A DNA stretch of 64,000 bases from CAYTLW01 sp964438735 (GTDB taxonomy: Bacteria; Myxococcota_A; UBA9042), in assembly GCA_964438735.1 (NCBI GenBank), contig CAYTLW010000001.1, positions 62,001-126,000 of the forward strand, given 5' to 3'. Every line of letters starts with the position of its first letter. Position 1 is the first letter of the stretch. Of the stretch, positions 25,534 to 34,060 are shown in pieces. Both the position numbers and the translations under genes were made by a program. The notes beneath the pieces are model-generated. The model saw only the letters and a program-made list of their open reading frames with translations. It had not been told where the DNA came from and searched no databases.

Positions 25534-28500
25534 CGAAGCGCGTAGACGAAGGTCGAGCGCGGCGCCCGTTGCCAGCGTTCCTGGATCGTATTCCACATGC
25601 CGCTGGTCGCCGCCTCGCCGTCGGCATGCTGGCTTCGTAACGCGACGGCAGCGGTCTTGTCGGCTTTGGCCTTGAGGCTGAAGATGCGCCGCGCCAGCAG
25701 GACGATGGCCGGCGCGAAGCGTTCGAGATCGAGGCTGAAGCAGCCGACGTCCTTCTCATTCGCCGCGGTCCTCTCCGCGTTCCAGACCACCGCCTGCTGG
25801 GCCATCAACCAGCTCAACTGGATCGCCGCCAGCTGGGAGTAGGTGCGCATCTTGCCCGAGGGCGTCTTCAGGCCACGGGCGATATGGCTGAAGGTCCAGA
25901 TCACGTCTCGGATCCAGCTTCGTTGGGTCAGTTTGTGGTCGATGACGCCGCGGTCAGCCAGCCAGTGGGCCAGCCAGAGCGCCGCGGTTTGGGCCTTCAG
26001 CTCCTCCATTACCGACGCCAGCGGTCCACCAAACGCTTCGGCAGCGGTCTTGCCGCCGACCTTGTAGTCATGGGAGGGCCCCAGGTTGTGGGCCGCCTCG
26101 TGCAGGATCGTGCTCATCAACGCCGGCTCCGGATCGTCGTCCACCAGCGGCATCACCTCGGGACATAACAGGGATTGGACCTGCGTCCGCCGCGCGGCCC
26201 GGCTGTCGGCATCCTCACCCAGGTTGGTCATGGCCACGGTCCGCCCGCGCCCCTGGCTGGCTACAGGTCCCCAGTTGGGCAGGCTCTGGCCGGCGGTACC
26301 GCCGTGCGCGCTCCGCGACTCGCCCGCGTTGAGCGTGATGCGCACGAAATCCGGCAGCTTGAATGCCACCTCGCGCGCCTGATAGGGCGGACCCGACAGG
26401 GTGGCCAGCGCCTTCTCCATGTCGTTCCGCAGCGGTGACAGGCGGTCCTGCCAGCGAATCGCGGCCGGGTCGATGCGGCCGAAGCTGACGTGAAAGCCCG
26501 CTTTCCGGCCACAGGGCTCGAAGTAGACCTCGTCCGGTCCGATGCGCAGGTACCACCGGGAGTTCTTGCCATCCATGGCCGCCCAGGCTTCGTCCGCGGC
26601 GAACCAGTCGTTGCCGCGAAACGCCGCAGCAGCGGCGTGCAGGTAGCGCACCAGCGCCCGCTCTTCGGGCCCCTGGGCCTCCGCCGCGGCCAGGAGCTCG
26701 GCCGAAATGGCCTGCATCAGCTCCGGCCAGGCGATGGAGTAGTGCGTCCCCTGCAGGTCGTGCATGCCCGTGCCGCGGACCAGCTTGAACGGATCCATCA
26801 GCTCGCGCGCGTCCTTTCGTTTGGCCAGCGCGTCGCAGAACTTCTTGTCGGACTGAATCGAGAACGGGTACAGACCGGAGCGCCGCAGCGGTCGGCCCGG
26901 GTGGGCCGTGCAGTTGGCGTCCCCTTCGGTCGCCGGCGCCTCGCACCAGGGGCCCTGGTTTCGATGCAGCAGCATCTGGCTGGCCACATCGTCCGACGCG
27001 ATGGCGGCGGCCATGCCCGTGGTGCCCCGCTGATGGGCATAGAGCTCCTCGATGAGCTGCGCGGCGCGCGAGATATGGCGTACCAGCGCCAGGTCGGCTG
27101 CGCTTGCCTTGCGCAGGTCGGTCTCCATAAGCGTGGGCCGGCCCTGGGCCAGTTCGGCCAGCACCGCCTTTCGTCTGGCCTGCTCCTCCGGTGTCAACGC
27201 CGTCAGGTCGTGACCGTCGCGGTGCACCTGGGCGATGCGTTCGAAGGCGGCCACAGCGCGCGGTCCTGGCTTGCCCGCCTCGTCGAGCCAGTGGCCTCGA
27301 TCGGTCGTCCCATAGCCGTGCAGCAGGGCCAGTTCGTCGTCATCCAGACGCTCATCCTTGTCGCTATCGTCGCGCCAGAAGAGCGGCAGGTAGAGCTCCG
27401 CAGCGATGCGGTTGAACGCCCCTCGGGGCACGCCAGCGAGACCCTGCGACGACGCTTCTACTGCGCCGGTGGTCGCGGTGACCTCAGCCGGTGGCGAGTC
27501 GGGGTCTGCGGTTGCCTGCGCGGCGGGTTTGGGTTTCGGGGTCGTGGGCGTGCTGGCACGCAGCCACAGGTACCAGGCGGCAAATGCGCCCAGGATCACG
27601 ATGGCGAGCAGGGAGCCCACCCGCAGGGCAGCGCCAGGACGTGCGCTCATGGGAACCTCCTCGCCGTGCACGGCGCGGTGATTGAGCCACGCCAGGATTG
27701 GCGCGGTCAGAAAGGACAGCGTCGTGGCCAGGTCGACCATCGCTTTGAGGGAGTGGATGAAGAGCGTCAGCACCGCCACCGAGCCGACCGCCAGGACGAC
27801 GAGCGCAGCCCAGTACACACTTCGCCCCGTGCCCGCCTCGGTGCCTTGCTCGTCATCCAGTTCCGGCCCTCTCAGGCGCAGGGCCAACCCGGAGAGTGCG
27901 CGCGGAAAGCCGTCCACCACGGTCAGGGTGGTGGAGAACATGACCGCGAAGGCGCAGACACCGATCACAGGTCGCGCCCAATCGCCGAGCGTCGCCGCGT
28001 AGAGCTCGATCACCTGCGCTGCGAAGCCGCCCGCCGTGCCGGCAAACTCCGCCCCGCGACCATGCATCACACCGGCGCCCAGCAGCAGAAAGCAGAGCGC
28101 CAGCAGGGCGGTGCCGACGTAGCCGATCTCGAAGTCGAGCATCACCGCACGGATGGACGGGCGTACGCCGGCGTCGCGGCTGCGCGCCTTGACCCACAGG
28201 GATTGCCACACGGCCACATCGATGGCCGACGGCATCCAGCCCACCAGCGCCGCGACGAAGAAGAGCGCGCGGGCGTCCAACTGGCCGCTGGACGGCCACC
28301 AGGAGCCCGTCCAATCCACCTGGGGCAGGACCAGCGCCGCGGCGGCCAGCGTCGACAGCGTCAGCACCGCGACCACGACCTTGATCAGTCGGTCCAGCAA
28401 CCGGTAGCGGCCGACTGCCAGCAGGGCGGCGCAACTGGCCACAATCACGGCCGAGATCAGGATCGGGCTGGCGCTCAAGCCGAACAGCACCTTGGCCAGG

Positions 28501-28814
28501 CCCGCCGTGACCAGGGTGACGGCCGCTTGCACCGTGAACATGGTGCCTACGGTCAAGCCCGCATACAGCCACAGGGCCCACTTGCCCTGGCGGCGATAGC
28601 CCTCCAGCAGCGAATGGCCGGTGGCCGCCGTGTACAGCGGGCCGAAGCGGAAGGCCGGGTATTTGAGCACGTTGGCCAGCAAGACCACGCCCACGAGCGC
28701 CAGGCCATAAACGGCCCCGGCCCGTGTGGATTGCACCAGGTGACTGACGCCAACGGCCGCGCCGGCAAAGAGCAGGCCCGGCCCGAGGGCCTGCCATAAG
28801 GGGCGTCCGGCCAT
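25527..28814 (-). CDS. Nramp-like transporter fused in frame to M49-like metallopeptidase
   Basis: One frame of 1095 residues. Residues 1-390 have about 11 membrane helices and the Nramp-like opening LGPGLLFAGAAVGVSHLVQSTRAG, as in Mn/Fe transporter relatives. After a further hydrophobic helix (about 398-416) and a Pro/Thr/Ala linker comes a large soluble part. It carries HEAAH at 905-909 with NLGPSHDY after it, and EELKAQ near 937-942, the zinc pattern of dipeptidyl-peptidase-III (M49) relatives, some of which have HEXXH instead of HEXXGH. Inside the frame an ATG at 27650 has a perfect GAGGAGG 5 bases before it and would begin MSARPG directly ahead of the membrane helix, so the peptidase may also, or only, be made as a separate anchored protein. 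Confidence 0.75.
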   Translation of the reverse strand: MAGRPLWQALGPGLLFAGAAVGVSHLVQSTRAGAVYGLALVGVVLLANVLKYPAFRFGPLYTAATGHSLLEGYRRQGKWALWLYAGLTVGTMFTVQAAVTLVTAGLAKVLFGLSASPILISAVIVASCAALLAVGRYRLLDRLIKVVVAVLTLSTLAAAALVLPQVDWTGSWWPSSGQLDARALFFVAALVGWMPSAIDVAVWQSLWVKARSRDAGVRPSIRAVMLDFEIGYVGTALLALCFLLLGAGVMHGRGAEFAGTAGGFAAQVIELYAATLGDWARPVIGVCAFAVMFSTTLTVVDGFPRALSGLALRLRGPELDDEQGTEAGTGRSVYWAALVVLAVGSVAVLTLFIHSLKAMVDLATTLSFLTAPILAWLNHRAVHGEEVPMSARPGAALRVGSLLAIVILGAFAAWYLWLRASTPTTPKPKPAAQATADPDSPPAEVTATTGAVEASSQGLAGVPRGAFNRIAAELYLPLFWRDDSDKDERLDDDELALLHGYGTTDRGHWLDEAGKPGPRAVAAFERIAQVHRDGHDLTALTPEEQARRKAVLAELAQGRPTLMETDLRKASAADLALVRHISRAAQLIEELYAHQRGTTGMAAAIASDDVASQMLLHRNQGPWCEAPATEGDANCTAHPGRPLRRSGLYPFSIQSDKKFCDALAKRKDARELMDPFKLVRGTGMHDLQGTHYSIAWPELMQAISAELLAAAEAQGPEERALVRYLHAAAAAFRGNDWFAADEAWAAMDGKNSRWYLRIGPDEVYFEPCGRKAGFHVSFGRIDPAAIRWQDRLSPLRNDMEKALATLSGPPYQAREVAFKLPDFVRITLNAGESRSAHGGTAGQSLPNWGPVASQGRGRTVAMTNLGEDADSRAARRTQVQSLLCPEVMPLVDDDPEPALMSTILHEAAHNLGPSHDYKVGGKTAAEAFGGPLASVMEELKAQTAALWLAHWLADRGVIDHKLTQRSWIRDVIWTFSHIARGLKTPSGKMRTYSQLAAIQLSWLMAQQAVVWNAERTAANEKDVGCFSLDLERFAPAIVLLARRIFSLKAKADKTAAVALRSQHADGEAATSGMWNTIQERWQRAPRSTFVYALRY
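27650..27662 (-). promoter_or_regulatory. Internal ribosome-binding site and start inside the Nramp-peptidase gene
   Basis: On the minus strand GAGGAGG (27662-27656) is followed after 5 bases by ATG (27650-27648), in frame. This would start a 707-residue protein with one N-terminal membrane helix and the M49-like domain. Confidence 0.55.
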
Positions 28815-28885
28815 CAGTGAACCGATGCCCTGGCGAAGCTGACGAAGGGGAGATGGGGGCGTTTGGGCGCAACCATGGCGCGAGT

Positions 28886-30160
28886 CTAGCGCCCCGAGTC
28901 CGCGTCGTCACCGGGAGCTTGCACCAGCCAGTTGGAGCGACTTCCAGCGGCGCCCAGGCGGATGGCGTCGTAGCCGAACTGGTCCCTGACCCGGTCCAGG
29001 GCGCCACCGACAGCCGGTCGCCGATCGGGCTCCAAGGGCAGTTGCATCTGCCGATCCGGCGGCACGAGGTTGGACAGCCCGACTCCGACCAGGCGAATGG
29101 GCAGTTGGCGGTCGTTGGCGCCGGCGAAGAGGTCTCGCACCACGTCGAAGACCACGCCGTCGTCGCTGGTCGGCTTGATGGTCCGCGACCGCGTGATTGT
29201 GCGGAAGTCCGACCAGCGCAAGCGCAGCGTGATGGTGCGGGCGCGGATGTCGCGGCGTCGGATGCGCCAGCAGACCCGCTCGCTGAGGCCGCGCAGCTGG
29301 TCCAGGACCTTGCGCACATCGCCCACATCGGCCCGAAAGGTGCGTTCATTGGAGACGCTGCCGGCCATGGCGCCGTTGGTGTCATGCTCGATGAACGCCG
29401 GCCGCTCGCGCGCCAGGCTGCCCGAGCGCCGCCCATCGATGGCCCGTTGGACCCGTTGTCGAATGCCCACGAAGCGGTCGCGCGTCCGCCCGGCCGGCAT
29501 GTCCAGCAGCTGCCCGAGGGTCTCGATGCCGTAGTCCAGCAGCCGCCTCTCGGCCACCGGACCGATGCCGGGAAAGCGGCGCACCGGCTGGGGAGCGAGA
29601 AAAGCGCGCTCCTGACCGGGTCGGACCATCAGCACGCCGGCGGGTTTGGCGCGGCCGCTGGCAATCTTGGCGATGGCCCGGGTGGCCCCGATGCCTGCGC
29701 TCGCCGGCAGGCCCAATTCGTCTTGAATCGCCACGCGCATCTGTCGCACGACCCGCTCGATGGTCGCGTCGCCATCTACATCATCCGGTTGCTGGTAGAG
29801 TCGCTCGCAACCGCCGAAATCTAGAAAGAACTCGTCAATGCTGGCCGTGCGCACCACCGGCGTGTAGCGGTCCAGGATGGCCCGGACCTGGCGGGCGTAT
29901 GGGGTATAGGTGCCGTGTCGGGTCGGCAGGAAGATGGCATGTGGGGCCAGCCGGGTCGCCTCGCCCATGGGCATGCCCGAACGTACGCCGAATTTGCGCA
30001 CCTCGTAGCTGGCCGCGGTGACGACGCCTCGCTGCCCTGCCCGACCCCCAACGACCACCGGTTTGCCGACGAGGCTGGGGTCCAGCAATCGCTCCACAGA
30101 CACGAAGAAGGTGTCCAGGTCGAGGCAGCAGATGCGTGCAGGGTTGGAAGAAGGAGCCAT
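28886..30160 (-). CDS. dinB: DNA polymerase IV, Y family
   Basis: A 424-residue translesion polymerase. The catalytic acidic residues are in CLDLDTFFVSVE and ASIDEFFLDF; GKPVVVGG, TAASYEVRKFGVRSGMP and the helix-hairpin-helix RFPGIGPVAERRL are in family order. The little-finger part follows (RTITLRLRWSDF). The C-terminal tail lacks a full clamp-binding box but MQLPLEPD at about 375-382 is close to the QLPLF-type motif. The ATG at 30160 is used. A LexA-type operator overlaps the -10 of its promoter, so it should be induced by DNA damage. It stands alone. Confidence 0.95.
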   Translation of the reverse strand: MAPSSNPARICCLDLDTFFVSVERLLDPSLVGKPVVVGGRAGQRGVVTAASYEVRKFGVRSGMPMGEATRLAPHAIFLPTRHGTYTPYARQVRAILDRYTPVVRTASIDEFFLDFGGCERLYQQPDDVDGDATIERVVRQMRVAIQDELGLPASAGIGATRAIAKIASGRAKPAGVLMVRPGQERAFLAPQPVRRFPGIGPVAERRLLDYGIETLGQLLDMPAGRTRDRFVGIRQRVQRAIDGRRSGSLARERPAFIEHDTNGAMAGSVSNERTFRADVGDVRKVLDQLRGLSERVCWRIRRRDIRARTITLRLRWSDFRTITRSRTIKPTSDDGVVFDVVRDLFAGANDRQLPIRLVGVGLSNLVPPDRQMQLPLEPDRRPAVGGALDRVRDQFGYDAIRLGAAGSRSNWLVQAPGDDADSGR

Positions 30161-30177
30161 CACGCCACCGGCGATTC

Positions 30178-30194
30178 ACTGAACAAATGTACAG
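30178..30194 (-). promoter_or_regulatory. LexA-type SOS operator of dinB
   Basis: On the minus strand CTGTACATTTGTTCAGT. It fits 16 of 17 positions of the Myxococcus xanthus LexA consensus as I remember it (CTRHAMRYBYGTTCAGS). It lies 17 bases before the dinB ATG and covers the -10 TACATT. Confidence 0.7.
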
Positions 30195-30215
30195 GTGATG
30201 ACGGCTCCACGTCAA
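30186..30215 (-). promoter_or_regulatory. Promoter TTGACG-18-TACATT of dinB
   Basis: On the minus strand TTGACG (30215-30210), 18 bases, TACATT (30191-30186). The LexA site overlaps the -10, the expected layout for an SOS-repressed promoter. Confidence 0.6.
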
Positions 30216-30241
30216 CCTGGCACGCCCGCTTCCGACAACGC

Positions 30242-31945
30242 TCAGGGGGGCGGTGGTGCGCCCCCTGAATCTATCATGGCGCGGGCGCGGTCCAGGTTCT
30301 GGCGGGCGACGATGTAGTCCGGCTTCAGGCGCACGGCCTCGGCGAATTCTCTGCTGGCCTTGTCGAGCCAGCCGAGCTCGGCCAGCGCGATGCCATAGGA
30401 GTTGTGGATGGCCGCGTGATCAGGCGCGATCATCAGCGCCTTTTCGTAGTAGGGCAGCGACTCCTGCAGCCTGCCAGAGCGCTTTCGCATATTGCCCAGG
30501 TTGGTGTACGCCTCGGCATAGTTCGCGTTCAGCTTGATCGCTCGCTGCAAGTGCACTTCTGCCTCGTCGTTGCGCCCCTTCTCCGCCAGCAGCAGGGCCA
30601 GGTTGTTGTGTGAGATCTCGTCGTCGTCGTTGGCGTCGACGGCCGCCTCGTAAAGCGCCTGAGCATGCACCTTCATGCCCCGCTTGAGCATGGTCAGACC
30701 GATGTGGCCGTGGGGAGCGACGGTCAGCGGCGAGTACCAGCGCCCCGACTGTGTCGACGAGGCTGCGCGCTGCTTCTCACCGCTGTCATCGAGCGTGGCG
30801 CGGTCGGCCAGCAAGGTGTCAACGGAGACGCGGCCTTTGTAGATGGCCCGCAGCCAGCCCTTGTCGTCGAGTAGAAAGCTCGTGGGCAAGGGCAGGTCGC
30901 GCCGATGGGTCATCAACATGCGGTGCATGATCTCAAGGCGCGTGACCAGGTCCTTGTCCGCGTTGCCGATCTCGCCCTTGTGGCCCAGCCCACGCAACAG
31001 TCCCTCAGCGTAGTGATTGGCATCGCTGCCGCCCTGCCCTTTGCCGGCCACCTCGTCCACGTTGAGCGCCACAACCCGCAGGCCGGCCTTGTCCAGATCG
31101 GCGCTCCGCTGGCCCAACTCCTTGAACTCGGCCACGCAAGCCTTGCACCAGCGCGACCAGAGATTGACCAGGGTGGCCTTGCCGGCCACGTGAGCCAGCG
31201 TCCTTTCGCTGCCCAATGCATCCCGCCAGCGCACTGGCGGGGCGGGCACGGGCGCGGCCAGGTAGGTGCGGGCGCCCGTCGCTGGTGCCGGCAGGACCAG
31301 GTCGGCCGCTTTGAGATTCACGGCCGGGCGCACGCGCGCGGCGCTGGCGACGCCGCTTCCCTGGACCAACAGATATCTTCGATCCGCCGGCATGCCACTG
31401 AACGACTCCTGCTTGCCATCTGGCCAGCGCACTTCGATGCGGGCGATGCCATTGGCCGCGCCCAGGCCGAAGTGCAGCCACTTGCTCGACTGGCTGAGGA
31501 AGCCCTCGCCGGCGCGCAGGGTCTGAATCTGGGGCGACTCCAGGGTGCCGTCCTGGCGCGAGGCCACCACGGCGACCCGGGCGCCGATGGCGTCCCGGTT
31601 GCCGCCCTGGGTCTGCAGGCGAACGGCGACATAGTGCTGCCCGACCGGCGATTCGTTGCGCATGAAGCGGATGCGCGGCGCCGTGCGATGGCTCAACCAG
31701 AGGTCGAGATCGCCGTCGTGATCCCAGTCGACCACGGTGAGCCCGCGGCCGTCTTCGGGGAAGTCGATGCCAGCGGTGTGAGAGACCGTCGCGAAGCGCG
31801 GGCCGCGGGTGTTCAGGAACGCGCAGTGCCGCTCACGCCCTGACCAGGAACGCCCCTGCAAGACGCGATGGCCCATCTGGACCCAACCGCGATCGTAGGC
31901 TTCGGTCGACTGGTTCTTGTCCGCGCTGGATGGTGATTGCGACAC
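30242..31945 (-). pseudogene. C-terminal part (UnbV, TlpA thioredoxin, TPR) of a split VCBS protein
   Basis: 567 codons in the same frame as the gene upstream, from which it is separated only by one TGA. Domains in order: end of the VCBS propeller with RGLTVVDWDHDGDLDLWL; an ASPIC/UnbV domain (GNRDAIGARVAVVAS to WPDGKQESFSGMPADRRYLLVQG); a TlpA-like thioredoxin domain with WCKAC; and three or four TPRs at the end. The first codons after the TGA (SFYWRQVVSQSP) read like the family's normal run-through sequence, so this is one gene of about 1220 codons broken by a stop rather than two genes. The GTG at 31945 has no clear ribosome site. It may be silent, reinitiated, or an assembly error. Confidence 0.7.
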
Positions 31946-31966
31946 GACCTGCCGCCAATAGAAGCT

Positions 31967-33904
31967 TCATAAGTCGTCCGTATCGGCGCGCGTGAACATG
32001 CCGTTGGCCACCGCCAGATCCTGCCAGCCGTCGCCGTTGATGTCGGCGAACATGGAGCTCCAAGCCCAGCGGCCCAGGGTGGTGCCGGAGGCCAGGCTGA
32101 CGTCGGCGAAGCGGCCATTGCCCATGTTGCGGAACAGGGAGTTGCCCCGGGCGTGGCGCCGAAACTCCAGCCGGGTCTCCTCGTCGGCGCTGGCCAGAAA
32201 GCGCCGCTGGAATGCGATTCGACCGCCGGCGGCGCTGTACATATTGCCGACGTAGAGATCCATCTTGCCGTCGCGATCGTAGTCCCCCCAACTGACTGAC
32301 ATGCCAGCTGAAATATCTTCGACGCCGGCGGCCGCCGCGACGTCCGAAAAGCGGCCGCCGTCATTGCGATACAGGTTGTTGCGACCGTGGTCGTTGGCCA
32401 CGTACAGGTCATCGTCGCCGTCGTTGTCGTAGTCCTCCCAGGACGCCGCGTAGCTCCAGCGACGGTTGTTCTGGTCCAGGCCCACATCTTTGGTCACGTT
32501 GCTGAAGCGAAACTCCCCCTCGTTGCGCAGCAATGCGTTGGCGCCGCCGTTGTTGGAGTCGTGATAGGGGCTCGGCATGCCCAGGCCGGCGTTTGCGCGC
32601 ATGCCCGGATTGAACTGCGTGGCGTACACATCCAGGTCGCCATCGTTGTCAAAGTCCGCCGCTGCCATGGAGTGCACATCCATGCCGTCCAGCACCTTGG
32701 CGGCCAGGTCGAAACGGCCCTTGCCGTCATTGCGCAGAATCATCACCAGGCGACGCCCGACCCCGATGCCCGACAGGGTGGCGATCACGACGTCCTGATC
32801 GCCGTCGCCGTCCAGGTCGACGAAGAGCGCCATGCGACTCATCTCCATCAGGTCCAGGCCAGCAGCGGGCGCGCCGTCACGCGCCGTCCCGTCGGGCTGC
32901 TGAAGGAACAACGCGTTGGGCACACCGCTGGGTTGGCAGAGGTAGACGTCGTCCAGCCCATCGCCGTTGACGTCGGCGATGGAGAGTCCCTGGTGACCGA
33001 TGGGATCGGCGCCCTGGACCGTTTCGATGCGGTCCAGCCAGTGATCGGCATCGCGCAGGATTCGCTCCTGAAAACCCTTGGTACTGCCCACCACGGAGGC
33101 GGTCAGATCGCGGAACAGGGGGCCGTCCAGGCGACCGTGAACCTCCTCGTAATCGCGCACCTCGATCGCCGCCAATTCGATCCCTTTGATGTCCTCAGCG
33201 CCGCCTGCCTTGGTGTCCTCGCGGAAGCGAACAGTCCAGCCGGCCGTCTGCTCCAGCGGCCCCCTCGGCGATGCCCCCATGGCGTGGTAGCGCACCTGCA
33301 CAGTCAGCAGGTTGTCGCCCAGGTCGACCCGCTCCACCTTGAGCTTGAACTTCGGCGCCCGGCCGCCCGCGAAGGGCGCGTGCAGGTCGGCCAGCGCCGT
33401 CGCCAGCCCGGCCAGACCGCGATGTTGTGGCAGGTCGGCTTCGTCGCCCCCTTTGGGCCCGCCGCGAAGGATCCGGAAAGCTGGACCCTCGAGCACCGGC
33501 GACAGGGCCTCAGGACGCAGTCGCGTGGTCTGCACATCCGTCGCTGCCAGACCGGTCAGGGCGGCGGCGTCGGGCGCGTTGCCCTTGCCCAGTAGCTTGA
33601 CCACCTTGCCCAGCTTCTTGCCGGCGTTGGACCCGGCGACTTCGGTCTTCCAGCCGTCCCGATCGGGGCCGTCCGCTTCTTTGGGCGGCGCTGGATCCAA
33701 CGTCAATGTGGTGAGTCGGTCGTCCGCCACGGGTTGCATCGCGGTGGCCGGCGCCGTCGCGGCCTCGGAGGCGGGTGCAGTCGCGACGGCCGGCGGCGCG
33801 GGCGCAGCGATGGGCACCGCGACGTGTTCACCGCGCGTGGCCAGCCAGGCCACCACCAGCACGAGCCCGGCCGATCCCGCGCCGACCGCGGCGGCTTGCC
33901 ACAT
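31967..33904 (-). CDS. VCBS/FG-GAP-repeat protein, N-terminal part of a split gene
   Basis: 645 residues from the ATG at 33904. Residues 1-22 form an uncleaved or cleaved membrane anchor. After an Ala/Pro linker and a domain of about 190 residues, there are at least seven VCBS/FG-GAP repeats with Ca-binding DxDGDGDxD-like loops (DVNGDGLDDVYL, DLDGDGDQDVVI, DFDNDGDLDVYA, DYDNDGDDDLYV). The whole looks like the CRTAC1/UnbV group of extracytoplasmic propeller proteins. The frame stops at a TGA (31969-31967) right after TRADTDDL, where relatives continue. The downstream part continues in the same frame. The start is uncertain; a TTG at 33928 would add eight residues. Confidence 0.78.
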   Translation of the reverse strand: MWQAAAVGAGSAGLVLVVAWLATRGEHVAVPIAAPAPPAVATAPASEAATAPATAMQPVADDRLTTLTLDPAPPKEADGPDRDGWKTEVAGSNAGKKLGKVVKLLGKGNAPDAAALTGLAATDVQTTRLRPEALSPVLEGPAFRILRGGPKGGDEADLPQHRGLAGLATALADLHAPFAGGRAPKFKLKVERVDLGDNLLTVQVRYHAMGASPRGPLEQTAGWTVRFREDTKAGGAEDIKGIELAAIEVRDYEEVHGRLDGPLFRDLTASVVGSTKGFQERILRDADHWLDRIETVQGADPIGHQGLSIADVNGDGLDDVYLCQPSGVPNALFLQQPDGTARDGAPAAGLDLMEMSRMALFVDLDGDGDQDVVIATLSGIGVGRRLVMILRNDGKGRFDLAAKVLDGMDVHSMAAADFDNDGDLDVYATQFNPGMRANAGLGMPSPYHDSNNGGANALLRNEGEFRFSNVTKDVGLDQNNRRWSYAASWEDYDNDGDDDLYVANDHGRNNLYRNDGGRFSDVAAAAGVEDISAGMSVSWGDYDRDGKMDLYVGNMYSAAGGRIAFQRRFLASADEETRLEFRRHARGNSLFRNMGNGRFADVSLASGTTLGRWAWSSMFADINGDGWQDLAVANGMFTRADTDDL

Positions 33905-34060
33905 CACACGTCGAGACTCCGCCGCCAAGGGCGCCTCCGCTATCGCTGGGTGGGATCAGCAACGGTAGGAGACACGGGATTTTGAACATTTGCAAGCGTT
34001 ACAACCGGGGCCGTAAGATCGCTTGCGGCGGTCGGAATCGGGCGGCCCTGCGCGCCCGGA

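Noticed and set aside
28817..29824. A 335-codon + strand frame opposite dinB.
   Set aside because: Antisense to a clear Y-family polymerase with all motifs.
31949..31969. Selenocysteine codon at the TGA.
   Set aside because: No clear hairpin directly after the TGA, and the family is not known for Sec; kept only as a remote option in the finding.
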